From NCBI RefSeq assembly GCF_019930585.1, contig NZ_CP082839.1, positions 1,736,001-1,800,000 of the forward strand: a stretch of DNA of 64,000 nt, written 5' to 3'. Positions within the stretch are counted from its first letter, which is position 1. Every line of letters begins with the position of its first letter. The translations under genes and the position numbers were made by a program. Below the pieces are notes generated by a model. It worked only from the letters and a program-made list of their open reading frames with translations. It was not told the DNA's origin and made no database searches. The stretch is from Sphingomonas nostoxanthinifaciens (GTDB lineage: Bacteria > Pseudomonadota > Alphaproteobacteria > Sphingomonadales > Sphingomonadaceae). Positions 1 to 8,614 of the stretch are shown one piece after another.

Positions 1-129
1 GCGGCGATGCTCGTGCTGCCGCCGTCCGATCCGGTGCAGCTGGCGATCCGGGTGGAGCGACACCGCATCGGCCCGGTCGCGTGGCATTATCTGGCGCTGT
101 TCACCGGATTGGCGGCAAGCCGGCGGTGA
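1..129 (+). CDS. C-terminal end of an unidentified protein (partial)
   Basis: Frame 1 is open from the window edge to a TGA at 127-129, giving 42 residues that end in LFTGLAASRR. The stop overlaps the GTG start of the next gene by four bases (GTGA), a layout repeated many times in this window, so the two are probably translationally coupled. The partner is a glycosyltransferase, so a polysaccharide or glycoconjugate role is possible, but the fragment has no motif I can recognise. Confidence 0.6.
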   Translation, partial: AAMLVLPPSDPVQLAIRVERHRIGPVAWHYLALFTGLAASRR

Positions 130-1178
130 GGATCGCCTACATCATCAATTCGGTGGAGGGCGGTGGCGCCGCGCTGCCGGTGCCGGCATTGTGCGGGGTG
201 CTGCGCGCGCAGGGCGCTGAGGTGGTTGTTCTCGCGCTTACCCGACGCGATGGACGCGCGCTGCGGTCGATGCAGGCAGCCGGGCTGGAGGTGCGCGTGC
301 GCGATGGCGGCAGGCGCGATCATCTTGCCGCCTTGCGCTGGCTGGATCGTGAAGTGCGCGCGATCGGCGCCACCCATTTGTGGACCTCGCTCAGCCGCGC
401 GACCCTGCTCGGCCAGATTGTCGGCCAGCGGCAGCAACTGCCGGTGGCCAGCTGGCAGCATGCGGCGTGGCTGAAACCCGCCAATCTGCGGCTGCTGAAA
501 TTGCGCTGGCGTGCCTCCGCCATATGGGTGGCGGATTCGGATGCGGTGTGGCGCTATGCGCGCGATATCATGGGCGTGGACGAAGCGCGGCTGATGCTGT
601 GGCCGATCTTTCGTGCCGATGCGGCTGCACCGCAGGCCGCACCGTGGCGGCCGGGCGAGCCGATGCGCATCGGCTCGCTCGGCCGGCTGCATCGCGTGAA
701 GGGCTATGACGTGCTGGCGGATGCGCTGGCCACCGGGATCGACGCCCGCGTGACGATCGGCGGCGACGGCGATGCCGGGGCGGAACTGGGCGATCGATCG
801 GGCGGGCGGCTGGATTTCGCCGGTTTCGTCGGCGATCCCCGCGCCTTTCTCGCCGGGCTGAATCTCTATCTCCAGCCGTCGCGCTCGGAGGGCTTTTGTC
901 TCGCCGCGCACGAGGCGATGCAGGCCGGGCTGCCGGTGATCGCGAGCGCGGTCGGGGAGATCGCCCGGTCGGTGTTGCCGGGCGAGACCGGCTGGCTGGT
1001 GCCGCCCGGCGACGCGATCGCGCTCGCCGCCGCGCTGCGCGCTGCGCTGGCGCAGCCCGAACGTCTCGCCGCCATGGGCGCCGCGGGCCGCGCACGGCTG
1101 CTCAGCCGGTTCGGACCCGAGCGGTTCGTGGCGGCCGGGGCGGCGATCGTCGCGCGACTGCGCGAGACACGCGGCTGA
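126..1178 (+). CDS. GT4-family glycosyltransferase
   Basis: A 350-residue cytoplasmic, probably membrane-associated glycosyltransferase with the GT-B fold. The N-terminal Rossmann half starts RIAYIINSVEGGG. The C-terminal half carries the GT4 nucleotide-sugar signature: GSLGRLHRVKGYDVL, then QPSRSEGFCLAAHEAMQAG, then PVIASAVGEI and GETGWLVPPGD, with the usual E-x7-E pair in the SRSEGF/HEAMQAG segment. I chose the GTG at 126 because it overlaps the upstream stop and gives a normal family N terminus; a GTG at 81 would add 15 residues that look non-coding. The sugar donor and acceptor cannot be told from sequence. It appears to be the last gene of a cluster lying left of the window. Confidence 0.88.
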   Translation: MRIAYIINSVEGGGAALPVPALCGVLRAQGAEVVVLALTRRDGRALRSMQAAGLEVRVRDGGRRDHLAALRWLDREVRAIGATHLWTSLSRATLLGQIVGQRQQLPVASWQHAAWLKPANLRLLKLRWRASAIWVADSDAVWRYARDIMGVDEARLMLWPIFRADAAAPQAAPWRPGEPMRIGSLGRLHRVKGYDVLADALATGIDARVTIGGDGDAGAELGDRSGGRLDFAGFVGDPRAFLAGLNLYLQPSRSEGFCLAAHEAMQAGLPVIASAVGEIARSVLPGETGWLVPPGDAIALAAALRAALAQPERLAAMGAAGRARLLSRFGPERFVAAGAAIVARLRETRG

Positions 1179-1185
1179 TCCGGGC

Positions 1186-3000
1186 TCAGCCCACTCGCCG
1201 CAGCGGTTGAACCACCACCGCCGGGGGCAGCGGCTCGAACGCGGCAAGATAGTCGATCGTCTTTGCCAGCGGCATCGGCGGGGCGAAGCGAAATCCCTGC
1301 ACCGCCTGGCAGCCGAGGCGGGCGAGCGCCCACGCCTGCGCCTCCTCCTCCACGCCTTCGACGATGATGCGGATGCCGAGCGCACCCGCGATCCGGGCGA
1401 CGCCGTCGATGATGGCGAAGCCGCGCGGCCCGTCGCCGACGAAGCTGCGATCGATCTTGATCGTGTCGACCGACATCGACAGCAAATGGCTGAGCGACGC
1501 GAAGCCGGTGCCGAAATCGTCGAGCGCGGCCGAAATGCCGTTGCGACGCAGCTCCGCAAGCTCGGCCGTCACCACATCGTTGTGTCGGCCGAGCGACACC
1601 AGTTCGGTGACCTCGATCGCCAGCGCGCTGCGCGGCATGCCGACCGCATCGAGCGCGTCGAGGATCGATCGGGCGATGCCGGGGCGGCGGAAGTCGAACG
1701 GCGACAAGTTGATCGCCACCGGCCTGATCGTCAGCCCGGCATCGCGCATGCCGCGCAGGTCGTCGCAGATCTTGGCCAGCATGAGCCGGGTGATGTCGAC
1801 CGCGACATGCGCATCGGTCAGCGCGTCCTGCAGCGTGTCGCCGGCGACGATGACGCCCTCGCTGGTGCGGATGCGGCAGAGTGCCTCCAGCCCGATCGGC
1901 GTGCGCGTGGCGAGATCGACGATCGGCTGGTAATAAGGCGCGATGGCATCGTTGGCGATCGCCGCGCGGACGGTGCGCACCGCCGCCAGTCGCCGTGCGA
2001 TGCGCGTGCCGAGGCGCGGCGTGTGGCAGACGAACCCGCCCTTGCCGGTGCTCTTCGCATGGTAGAGCGCAAGATCGGCGTGTCTGCGGACGATCTCATG
2101 CGCGGTGTCGCTGCCCGGAACCACGATGGCCGCGCCGATCGAGATTGACGGCGTCAGCATCTGCCCGGCGCAGTCGGCAGGATGGTCGATCGTGGCGAGC
2201 AGCGTCTTGCTGAGCCGTTCGACCTCCGCCTCGGGTTCGGCGCTCTCGATCAATACGGGCAGCTCGTCGCCGCCGATGCGAAAGGCACGCGGCCGGGTGA
2301 CGATGTCGGCCACGCGATGCGCCACCGTGGTGATCATTCCGTCGCCCGCGCGATGGCCGAACATGTCGTTGACCGTCTTGAGATCGTCGACGTCGATCAG
2401 CATCAGCGCCCAGCCGTCCGCGCGCGGGCTGGCGATCGTCTCCTCGAAGGCGGCGCGGTTGCCGAGCCCGGTCAGCGCATCGCGATAGACCAGGGCGTGG
2501 TGGGCGGCGACGCTGCGCGCGCGATCGATCGCGATCATGCACAAGTGCAGGCAGGCATCGACCACGCTCCGCTCCAGCAGGGTAGGCCCGCGCGGCTCGC
2601 GATAATAGAAAGCGAAGCAGCCGATCGACACGCCGTGATTGTCGACGATCGGGCTCGACCAGCAGGCACGCAGCCCCAGCGGCAGCACCAGTTCGCGAAA
2701 GCCGTCCCACAGCGGATCGGTGGCGATGTCGGTGACGACCACCGGATGGCGCGTCCAGGCGGCGGTGCCGCACGAGCCGGCGCAGGGGCCGACCGGCACG
2801 CCGTTGATCGCCTCCGCGTAAAATGGCGGCATGGCCGGCGCGGCGAGCGGCCTGATCTTGTCGTCCTCGATCATCACGACGGTGCAGCGCACGTCGTCGA
2901 GCAGACGCTCGACCTGACGGCACAGCAGATCGAGGGTATCGGTCAGCGGTTCGCCGGTGGCGATCTTTTCCAATACTTGATTCTGCAACTCGATAAGCAC
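1186..3000 (-). CDS. GAF-GGDEF-EAL cyclic-di-GMP signalling protein
   Basis: A 604-residue soluble protein for c-di-GMP turnover. A GAF domain (about residues 10-160) holds the GSCGTAAWTRHPVVVTDIAT and GLRACWSSPI signatures of sensory GAF domains. A GGDEF domain (about 170-325) follows, with the active-site variant GGDEL at 243-247 and no RxxD inhibitory site five residues upstream. An EAL domain (about 345-590) has EAL at 372-374, DDFGTGF, KIDRSF, EGVEEE and a C-terminal QGF, so the phosphodiesterase residues look complete. The likely net activity is c-di-GMP hydrolysis, with GGDEL either weakly active or GTP-binding; that is inference. The start is GTG at 3000 with GGGAG upstream. There are no membrane segments and no signal peptide. 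Confidence 0.9.
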   Translation of the reverse strand: MLIELQNQVLEKIATGEPLTDTLDLLCRQVERLLDDVRCTVVMIEDDKIRPLAAPAMPPFYAEAINGVPVGPCAGSCGTAAWTRHPVVVTDIATDPLWDGFRELVLPLGLRACWSSPIVDNHGVSIGCFAFYYREPRGPTLLERSVVDACLHLCMIAIDRARSVAAHHALVYRDALTGLGNRAAFEETIASPRADGWALMLIDVDDLKTVNDMFGHRAGDGMITTVAHRVADIVTRPRAFRIGGDELPVLIESAEPEAEVERLSKTLLATIDHPADCAGQMLTPSISIGAAIVVPGSDTAHEIVRRHADLALYHAKSTGKGGFVCHTPRLGTRIARRLAAVRTVRAAIANDAIAPYYQPIVDLATRTPIGLEALCRIRTSEGVIVAGDTLQDALTDAHVAVDITRLMLAKICDDLRGMRDAGLTIRPVAINLSPFDFRRPGIARSILDALDAVGMPRSALAIEVTELVSLGRHNDVVTAELAELRRNGISAALDDFGTGFASLSHLLSMSVDTIKIDRSFVGDGPRGFAIIDGVARIAGALGIRIIVEGVEEEAQAWALARLGCQAVQGFRFAPPMPLAKTIDYLAAFEPLPPAVVVQPLRRVG

Positions 3001-3115
3001 GGCGAGCTCCCGTCCGACCTGAACAACGGTCTTGGACGGTTAAACGCTCCGTGACGACGTCGGGCAAGTCCACCCGCCGATCAATCAAGTCCGGTTTGGG
3101 ATATGGGCCGTCGTC

Positions 3116-3943
3116 TCAGGCCAAGTCGAACAGCCCCAGCGCCGCGACCTCTTCGACCGAAAGGTCGATGCCGAACATCATGCTGAGGCGCATGCGGTAG
3201 ACGCGCGGATCGGTGATCTCGCCCTCGCTGCCCGTCTCGCCATTGCGGCGACGGTAAAGGCGGTCGGTGAGGGTGGCGAAGCCGTTCGGCAGCACGATGC
3301 TGACGATGACGCGCTGGACGAAGCGGCTGTCGGGCGCGGTCGAGACCCAAAAGTTCGAGAGTACGGCGTCGGTCGGATAAGCGGGCGCGAGATCGAAGCT
3401 GTACTGGCGCTGCCACCCCGAGCCGGTGGCGCGGCCGTCGGTGGTGGCCGGATCGCCCACTCGCTCGAGCATCCAGCCATAGACCGGGTCGCGGCCGAGG
3501 CGGAAACGCGCGCCGTCGGGCGCGTCGGCTTCCTCGCCGTCGACCAGCGGCATCGGTGGCGAATAGCTGCCGCCAAAGCCGGGATCGGCGATCCAATCCT
3601 GCCCGTCGATCGTGACGAGCGCGAGCGTGTGGGTGAGCGGCGGCGTATGCTCCAGCCCCAGCCAGACGCGTGCCATCAGCGGCCGCGCCGCGAAGCCGAA
3701 CGCATCCAGCGCGTCGAGGAACAGGCGATTATGCTCGAAGCAATAGCCGCCACGCCGCGCGGTGACGAGCTTGGCGAACACCGCGTCGCTGTCGAGCGCG
3801 ATCGGCCGGCCGAGCCGCACGTCGAGATTCTCGAACGGGATGGCAAGACGGTGCGCGCGCTGGAGGATGGCGAGCCCTTCGGCATTCTGCAGCGGCATCT
3901 CGGCCAGGCGGATGCGTTCCAGATAGGCGGCAAGCGAAAACAT
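3116..3943 (-). CDS. nat: Arylamine N-acetyltransferase
   Basis: A 275-residue acetyl-CoA:arylamine N-acetyltransferase (NAT/NhoA family). The catalytic triad is visible: Cys68 in RRGGYCFEHN, His105 in LTHTLALV and Asp120 in IADPGFGGS, close to the family's usual Cys69/His107/Asp122. The IPFENLDV motif near residues 35-42 is also typical. The length matches the family. It starts four bases after the stop of mtgA on the same strand, so the two are probably co-transcribed, though no functional link is obvious. Bacterial NATs acetylate aromatic amines and hydrazines; the physiological substrate here is unknown. Confidence 0.93.
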   Translation of the reverse strand: MFSLAAYLERIRLAEMPLQNAEGLAILQRAHRLAIPFENLDVRLGRPIALDSDAVFAKLVTARRGGYCFEHNRLFLDALDAFGFAARPLMARVWLGLEHTPPLTHTLALVTIDGQDWIADPGFGGSYSPPMPLVDGEEADAPDGARFRLGRDPVYGWMLERVGDPATTDGRATGSGWQRQYSFDLAPAYPTDAVLSNFWVSTAPDSRFVQRVIVSIVLPNGFATLTDRLYRRRNGETGSEGEITDPRVYRMRLSMMFGIDLSVEEVAALGLFDLA

Positions 3944-3947
3944 CAGG

Positions 3948-4667
3948 CTACCTCAGGCAGGAATAGAAACCCGCGCGCTGCATCTTCGGGATGCGCGCGG
4001 CGATATTGTCGCCATAGCGGCGGACGAAGCCGTGCGGATCGATCGCGTCGCGCTTCTTGGGCAAGGGCAGGATCGCGGCGATGCGCGATGCCTCTCCGGG
4101 CGACAGGCGGCTGGCATCATGCCCGAAATAGCGCATCGCGCCGGCATTCGCGCCATAGGTGCCGATGCCGGTCTCGGCGACGTTCAGATAGACCTCCATG
4201 ATGCGCTGCTTGCCCCACAGTGCCTCGATCAGGACGGTGAACCACGCCTCCAGCGCCTTTCGGACGTAGGAGCGGCCCTGCCACAGGAAGACGTTCTTGG
4301 CGGTCTGCTGGCTGACCGTCGATCCGCCGCGATAGCGTCGGCCCGCCTCGTTGCCGGCCATCGCCTTCTCGATCGCGGTGAAGTCGAAGCCGTGATGACG
4401 GCAGAAATTGCCGTCCTCGGCGGCGATGGCGGCGCGCGGCATGTCCGGATCGATCGTGCCGAGCGACATCCAATTCTTGTGGATGCTGTGGCCGCCGAGC
4501 AGATCGCCCGCCATCGTCAGCGTGAAGGGCGGCGGCACGAAGCGGTAGACGCCGACCATCAGCAGCGAGAGCAGTACGAACGCCACGATCGCGCGCATAA
4601 CCCAGCGGACAAGGCCGCCGAGGCGTGAGCGCGAGGGGGCAGAGCGACGCTGGGGAGTGCGGGCCAT
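3948..4667 (-). CDS. mtgA: Monofunctional peptidoglycan transglycosylase
   Basis: A 239-residue GT51 glycosyltransferase that polymerises lipid II into glycan strands without a transpeptidase domain. A basic N-terminal tail is followed by one membrane anchor (about residues 24-42). The family motifs run in order: IAAEDGNFCRHHGFD with catalytic Glu84, RYRGGSTVSQQTAKNVFLW, RKALEAWFTVLIE, KQRIMEVYLNVAETG and YFGHDASRLSPGEASRIAAI. The length equals typical MtgA proteins. It is the first gene of a two-gene unit with nat and is divergent from the outer-membrane protein gene at 4753, with about 85 bp between the start codons. Confidence 0.95.
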   Translation of the reverse strand: MARTPQRRSAPSRSRLGGLVRWVMRAIVAFVLLSLLMVGVYRFVPPPFTLTMAGDLLGGHSIHKNWMSLGTIDPDMPRAAIAAEDGNFCRHHGFDFTAIEKAMAGNEAGRRYRGGSTVSQQTAKNVFLWQGRSYVRKALEAWFTVLIEALWGKQRIMEVYLNVAETGIGTYGANAGAMRYFGHDASRLSPGEASRIAAILPLPKKRDAIDPHGFVRRYGDNIAARIPKMQRAGFYSCLR

Positions 4668-4752
4668 CGCCGCGCCTTAACCGAAGCCGCAGCGGACTGG
4701 AACGGCGCAATCCGACCGTCGTTGCAGCAACATAATGAAAAGGGATGCGGCG

Positions 4753-5571
4753 ATGCGGTTCGTTCTGGGGCTTCTCGTCTGCGCTGCCGCCGCTGCCCCG
4801 GTGTGGGCGCAGGATGCGCAGCAGCCGAAGCTGCGCGACCTCTGTTCGGATCGGCCGGGGCTCGACACGCCGGCCTGCACGGTCGATCCTGGCCATCTGC
4901 AGGTCGAAGTGGGGCTGGGCGACTGGACGCTCGACAAGCAGCCCGACCAGCGCACCGACACGATCGACGCCGGGCAGATCGCGCTGCGCTATGGCGTCGG
5001 CGCCACCACCGAGGTGCGTCTCGGCTGGACCGCCTACGGCAATGTCCGCCAGCGCGACCGCCTGACGGGCGAGATCGATCGCACGTCAGGCATCGGCGAC
5101 GTGACGTTGGGACTGAAGCAGAATCTGCGCCACCCGGCGGAAAAGAGCGGCGGCCTCGCGGTCGCCTTGCTGCCATTCGTCACCGTGCCGGTGGGGCATC
5201 GTCAGGTCGGTGCGGGCGACTGGGGCGGCGGCCTGATCGTGCCGACCAGCTACAAATTGAACGACACCGTCTCGCTGGAGCTGTCGCCCGAGGTGGATGC
5301 GGCGGTGAACCAGAGCGGCGACGGCCGCCATTTATCCTATGGCAGCGCGATGGGCGTGCAGGTCCATCTCAGCAAGACGATCCGCCTGACGCCCGAGCTG
5401 CAGTTCGTCCGCGACCGCGATCCGGCGCAGCGCGCGACGATGAGCCGCGCCGCTTTGTCGCTGGATGTCCAGCCGCAGAAGCTGACCCAGCTCGACGTGC
5501 AGGCGGTGGCGGGTCTGAACCACAACACGCCCGCCGTGGAGCTGAGCTTCGGAGTGAGCCGGAAGTTTTAA
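4753..5571 (+). CDS. Outer-membrane beta-barrel protein (phenol MetA-degradation/transporter-like family)
   Basis: A 272-residue exported protein. The signal peptide FVLGLLVCAAAAAPVWAQ is followed by a mature domain of alternating amphipathic strands ending in a terminal phenylalanine (SFGVSRKF), as in outer-membrane barrels. Phrases such as LRYGVGATTEVRLGW, GIGDVTLGLKQNL and LLPFVTVPVGH resemble the transporter-like proteins annotated as 'putative MetA pathway of phenol degradation'. That name comes from gene context in other species and says little about function. I prefer the ATG at 4753, with AAGGGA about ten bases upstream, over the ATG at 4735. A repeat element separates it from the convergent rpoH gene. 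Confidence 0.75.
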   Translation: MRFVLGLLVCAAAAAPVWAQDAQQPKLRDLCSDRPGLDTPACTVDPGHLQVEVGLGDWTLDKQPDQRTDTIDAGQIALRYGVGATTEVRLGWTAYGNVRQRDRLTGEIDRTSGIGDVTLGLKQNLRHPAEKSGGLAVALLPFVTVPVGHRQVGAGDWGGGLIVPTSYKLNDTVSLELSPEVDAAVNQSGDGRHLSYGSAMGVQVHLSKTIRLTPELQFVRDRDPAQRATMSRAALSLDVQPQKLTQLDVQAVAGLNHNTPAVELSFGVSRKF

Positions 5572-5593
5572 CGGGGTCATAGTCCGCCCCCAT

Positions 5594-5675
5594 CGTCATG
5601 CCGGACTTGATCCGGCATCCCGCTCGTTCTTCATCGGTGAAGGCAGCAGGGCCCCGGATCAAGTCCGGGGCGACG
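5594..5675. repeat. Intergenic palindromic element between convergent genes
   Basis: Begins CGTCATGCCGGACTTGATCC and ends GGATCAAGTCCGGGGCGACG, with the GGACTTGATCC core inverted at the two ends so that the whole can fold. It fills most of the gap between the convergent barrel gene and rpoH and may serve as a bidirectional terminator. This sequence type is widespread in sphingomonad and caulobacterial intergenic regions. Confidence 0.75.
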
Positions 5676-5706
5676 AAGGTGGTTTTGGGCGGGACGATCG
5701 ACCCGC

Positions 5707-6618
5707 TTACGCCATTGCGGGCAGAAGCCTCTTCTCGCCAGCGATGCGCATCATCGCCTTCTGCAGTTTGTCGAAGGCGCGCACTTCGATCTGGCGCACG
5801 CGCTCGCGGCTGACGCCGTAGACCTGCGACAATTCTTCCAGCGTCTTGGGGTCGTCCGCCAGCCGGCGCTCGGCGAGGATGTGCTTCTCGCGCTCGTTGA
5901 GCGCGCCCATCGCCTCGGTCAGCATGTCGTGGCGGACGTCCTTCTCCTGCGTCTCGGCCAGGCGCTCGTCCTGCAGCGGATCGGTATCGACCAGCCAATC
6001 CTGCCACTGGCCCTCGCCATCCTCGCGCATCGAGACGTTGAGCGACGTATCGCCCCCCATCGCCATGCGGCGGTTCATGGAGGTCACTTCCTCCTCGGTC
6101 ACGCCGAGATCGGTGGCGATCTTGGTGAGTGCCTCGGGCTTGAGATCGCCTTCCTCGAATGCGTCGATCTGGCTCTTCATCCGGCGCAGGTTGAAGAACA
6201 GCTTCTTCTGCGCGGCGGTGGTGCCCATCTTCACGAGGCTCCACGAACGCAGGATATATTCCTGGATCGCGGCGCGGATCCACCACATCGCATAGGTGGC
6301 GAGACGGAAGCCACGATCGGGCTCGAACTTCTTCACGCCCTGCATCAGGCCGATATTGCCTTCCGAGATCAGCTCGGACGCGGGCAGGCCGTAGCCGCGA
6401 TACCCCATCGCGATTTTCGCGACGAGTCGCAGGTGGCTGGTGACGAGCTTCGCCGCCGCTTCCGGATCCTGATGTTCCTGGAAACGCTTCGCCAGCATAT
6501 ATTCCTCCTCCGGCGTGAGGAGGGGAAACTTCCGGATTTCCGACAGATAGCGGTTGAGGCTGGCCTCGCCGCCAAGCGCCGGAATCGTAGCGGGCGTGTT
6601 CTTGCCACTGCTGACCAT
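5707..6618 (-). CDS. rpoH: RNA polymerase sigma-32 factor RpoH
   Basis: A 303-residue sigma-70-family factor of the heat-shock RpoH class. Region 1.2/2 starts at SLNRYLSEIRKFPLLTPEEE. The promoter-melting core GYRGYGLPASELISEGNIGL and RGFRLATYAMWWIRAAIQEY is followed by the RpoH-specific box in the QKKLFFNLRRMKSQI segment. Region 4 is YGVSRERVRQIEVRAFDKLQ. The start is the ATG at 6618 (MVSSGKNTPATIPALGGEAS), which matches sphingomonad RpoH; the open frame runs on to 6684 without coding character. The product should direct transcription of chaperone and protease genes under proteotoxic stress. It lies 73 bp downstream of the pseudouridine synthase gene on the same strand. Confidence 0.96.
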   Translation of the reverse strand: MVSSGKNTPATIPALGGEASLNRYLSEIRKFPLLTPEEEYMLAKRFQEHQDPEAAAKLVTSHLRLVAKIAMGYRGYGLPASELISEGNIGLMQGVKKFEPDRGFRLATYAMWWIRAAIQEYILRSWSLVKMGTTAAQKKLFFNLRRMKSQIDAFEEGDLKPEALTKIATDLGVTEEEVTSMNRRMAMGGDTSLNVSMREDGEGQWQDWLVDTDPLQDERLAETQEKDVRHDMLTEAMGALNEREKHILAERRLADDPKTLEELSQVYGVSRERVRQIEVRAFDKLQKAMMRIAGEKRLLPAMA

Positions 6619-6691
6619 TGCTGCTGCTTTCTCCCTGGACCCGTGCGGTCCGCGACGGAGCGGTTCCTGCCGACTCCGCGTCAATGAATGG

Positions 6692-7645
6692 TTATATCAA
6701 AAGTTCACTGAACAGCGCCTGCATGTCAGGCGGAATGTTGCTTTCGAACGCCAAAGCCTGGCTTGTGATCGGATGGACGAAGCCCAGCCGCGCGGCGTGA
6801 AGCGCCTGTCGCTCGAACCCCAGCCGCGCCAGGACTTCACGATGCTCGCGCGGCGGCTTGCCATAGACCGGATCGCCGAGGAGCGGATGGCCGATCGAGC
6901 CCATGTGGACGCGCACCTGATGCGTGCGCCCGGTCTCCAGCCGGCATTCGACCAAGGCGGCGCCCGCCAGCGGCTGCAGCGTGGCGAAGTGCGTCACCGC
7001 ATGCTTGCCCTGATTGGGGCCGACCAGCGCCATCTTCTTGCGGTTGGTCGGGCTGCGGCCGAGATTGCCCTCGATCCGTCCGCTCGCGGGGAGCGGCCGC
7101 CCGGCGACGATCGCGCGATAGCGCCGGTCGATCGAATGGTTCGCGAACTGCGCGGCAAGGCCGACATGCGCGCGATCGGTCTTGGCGGCGATCATCAGCC
7201 CCGACGTATCCTTGTCGATGCGGTGGACGATGCCCGGCCGCTCGACCCCGCCAATGCCCGACAGGCTCCCCCGGCAATGATGAAGCAATGCGTTGACCAA
7301 AGTCCCGTCGAGATTGCCGCAGGCGGGGTGCACCACCAGCCCGGCGGGCTTGTCGATCACGATCAGATGCTCGTCCTCGAACGCCACCTCGAGAGGAATG
7401 TCCTGCGCGGCATTGCCGGCCGCGGTCGGTGCGGGCACGGCGACCTCGACCGGGCCGGGCTGCGCGATCTTCGTCGCCGGATCGCGCACCATCCGGCCGC
7501 CCACCGTCACCGCGCCTGCCGAAATAAGCGATTTGAGCCGTTCGCGCGACAGGGTAGGAATAACCGTCGCGAGCGCGCGATCGAGGCGCCAGCCGGCCAT
7601 GTCCGGCGTCACCTCGGCATATTTGACCTGTACCCCCGCGTCCAC
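6692..7645 (-). CDS. rluD: RluA/RluD-family 23S rRNA pseudouridine synthase
   Basis: About 317 residues. An N-terminal S4 RNA-binding domain (GWRLDRALATVIPTLSRERL) precedes the catalytic domain with the HRIDKDTSGLM motif, whose aspartate is the nucleophile, and the family blocks DKPAGLVVHPACGN, RRYRAIVAGR and LETGRTHQVRVHM. The layout fits RluD (pseudouridines in helix 69 of 23S rRNA) rather than shorter members lacking S4. The start is uncertain: GTG at 7645 gives a 16-residue lead before GWRLD, while ATG at 7600 would begin at MAGWRLD. The gene is divergent from the exported-protein gene at 7694. Confidence 0.9.
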   Translation of the reverse strand: MDAGVQVKYAEVTPDMAGWRLDRALATVIPTLSRERLKSLISAGAVTVGGRMVRDPATKIAQPGPVEVAVPAPTAAGNAAQDIPLEVAFEDEHLIVIDKPAGLVVHPACGNLDGTLVNALLHHCRGSLSGIGGVERPGIVHRIDKDTSGLMIAAKTDRAHVGLAAQFANHSIDRRYRAIVAGRPLPASGRIEGNLGRSPTNRKKMALVGPNQGKHAVTHFATLQPLAGAALVECRLETGRTHQVRVHMGSIGHPLLGDPVYGKPPREHREVLARLGFERQALHAARLGFVHPITSQALAFESNIPPDMQALFSELLI

Positions 7646-7693
7646 TGGACGCGATATGGTGCCGCGAGCGGCGAAATCAAGGGAGCGCGGGCG

Positions 7694-8161
7694 ATGCTTC
7701 GAGCGGTCGTAACGGCGATGACGATGCTGATCGCGGCGGGTTCTGCCGATGCCCAGCCGTCCGTCCCGCCAGGTACGATCCTTTACGGCAAGGATGCCGT
7801 GATCGATCCCAGCTGGCGCTGGTTCCAGGCGGAGCCGGCGATCACCGAGCGCAACGGCTGGGTCACCCTTGTCGGCGGCGGCGAGGTGACGATGGCGGGC
7901 GGCCGCTTCCACGCATTACTGCACCTTGATCCGGAAGAGGCGGGCGCCGAGATCGCGCTCGACGGGCGCATCGCTGGCGACCGCGTCGTCGCGCAGGAGA
8001 TATTGCTCAACACCGATGCCGGCCCGGTGATGGTCCACGGCACGATCAAGCGCACGCCCCGCGGCGACGGCTGGATGATCGAGACGATCGTCTTCCGTGG
8101 CGGGCAGAGCGGCGACGCCTCGTTCCTCGGCCTCGTGCGCCGGGTGCGTGTCGCGCGGTGA
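7694..8161 (+). CDS. Exported hypothetical protein
   Basis: A 155-residue protein with a signal peptide (MLRAVVTAMTMLIAAGSADA, cleavage probably after residue 20) and a soluble mature part of beta character. No Cys pair, no lipobox and no recognised domain. Its stop overlaps the GTG start of the JAMM-domain gene by four bases, so they are likely translated together. The function is unknown to me. Confidence 0.8.
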   Translation: MLRAVVTAMTMLIAAGSADAQPSVPPGTILYGKDAVIDPSWRWFQAEPAITERNGWVTLVGGGEVTMAGGRFHALLHLDPEEAGAEIALDGRIAGDRVVAQEILLNTDAGPVMVHGTIKRTPRGDGWMIETIVFRGGQSGDASFLGLVRRVRVAR

Positions 8162-8544
8162 CGGTCGTGATCGCAGCCGACCTGCTCGACGCGATACTGG
8201 CGCATGCTGCCGCCGATCCGACGCGCGAGGTATGCGGCCTGCTGCTTGGTTCCGCCGGGCAGATCGAGGAGGCGCGCGCCACCGCCAACGTCGCCGCCGA
8301 TCCGTCCTGCTGGTTCGAGGTCGATCCGTCCGCGCTGATCGCCGCATTGCGCGCCGAGCGGCGGGGTGGTCCGTGCCTGATCGGCCATTATCATTCGCAC
8401 CCCAATGGGCGCCCCGAACCCTCGCCGCGCGATGCGGCGGCAGCCGAGCCGGGCCGGCTGTGGCTGATCGTCGGTGGGGGCGTCGCGCGGCTGTGGTGCG
8501 CCGGAGCGGACGGCTTCCGTGAGGGGCCGTTGACGGTCGGTTAA
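8158..8544 (+). CDS. JAB1/MPN (JAMM) zinc metallopeptidase-like protein
   Basis: A 128-residue single-domain protein. The JAMM site is intact: Glu24 in REVCGLLLG and the H-x-H-x7-S-x2-D signature in HSHPNGRPEPSPRD (His79, His81, Ser89, Asp92), which bind zinc and polarise water. Prokaryotic members cleave isopeptide or cysteine-linked substrates, often with ubiquitin-like ThiS/MoaD proteins or in NlpC/P60 systems. No ubiquitin-like protein or E1-like enzyme is encoded next to it, so the substrate is open. The start is GTG at 8158, overlapping the upstream stop. Confidence 0.88.
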   Translation: MTVVIAADLLDAILAHAAADPTREVCGLLLGSAGQIEEARATANVAADPSCWFEVDPSALIAALRAERRGGPCLIGHYHSHPNGRPEPSPRDAAAAEPGRLWLIVGGGVARLWCAGADGFREGPLTVG

Positions 8545-8614
8545 CCATCTCGTTGCACCTAGGCCCGCGACGGGCCAAAAGCCCTCGCTTCGGCGCTCCA
8601 CAGGATCAACGACA

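Noticed and set aside
87..1559. Long open frames antisense to the glycosyltransferase and to many other genes (for example 33985-37527 minus and 40036-42120 minus)
   Set aside because: High GC content keeps antisense frames open; these translations are Arg/Ala-rich or His/Arg-rich with no domain, and the opposite strands carry clear conserved proteins.
7646..7912. Upstream GTG at 7912 as start of the pseudouridine synthase
   Set aside because: The added 89 residues run through the divergent exported-protein gene, are Arg-rich and non-homologous, and are explained as antisense shadow.
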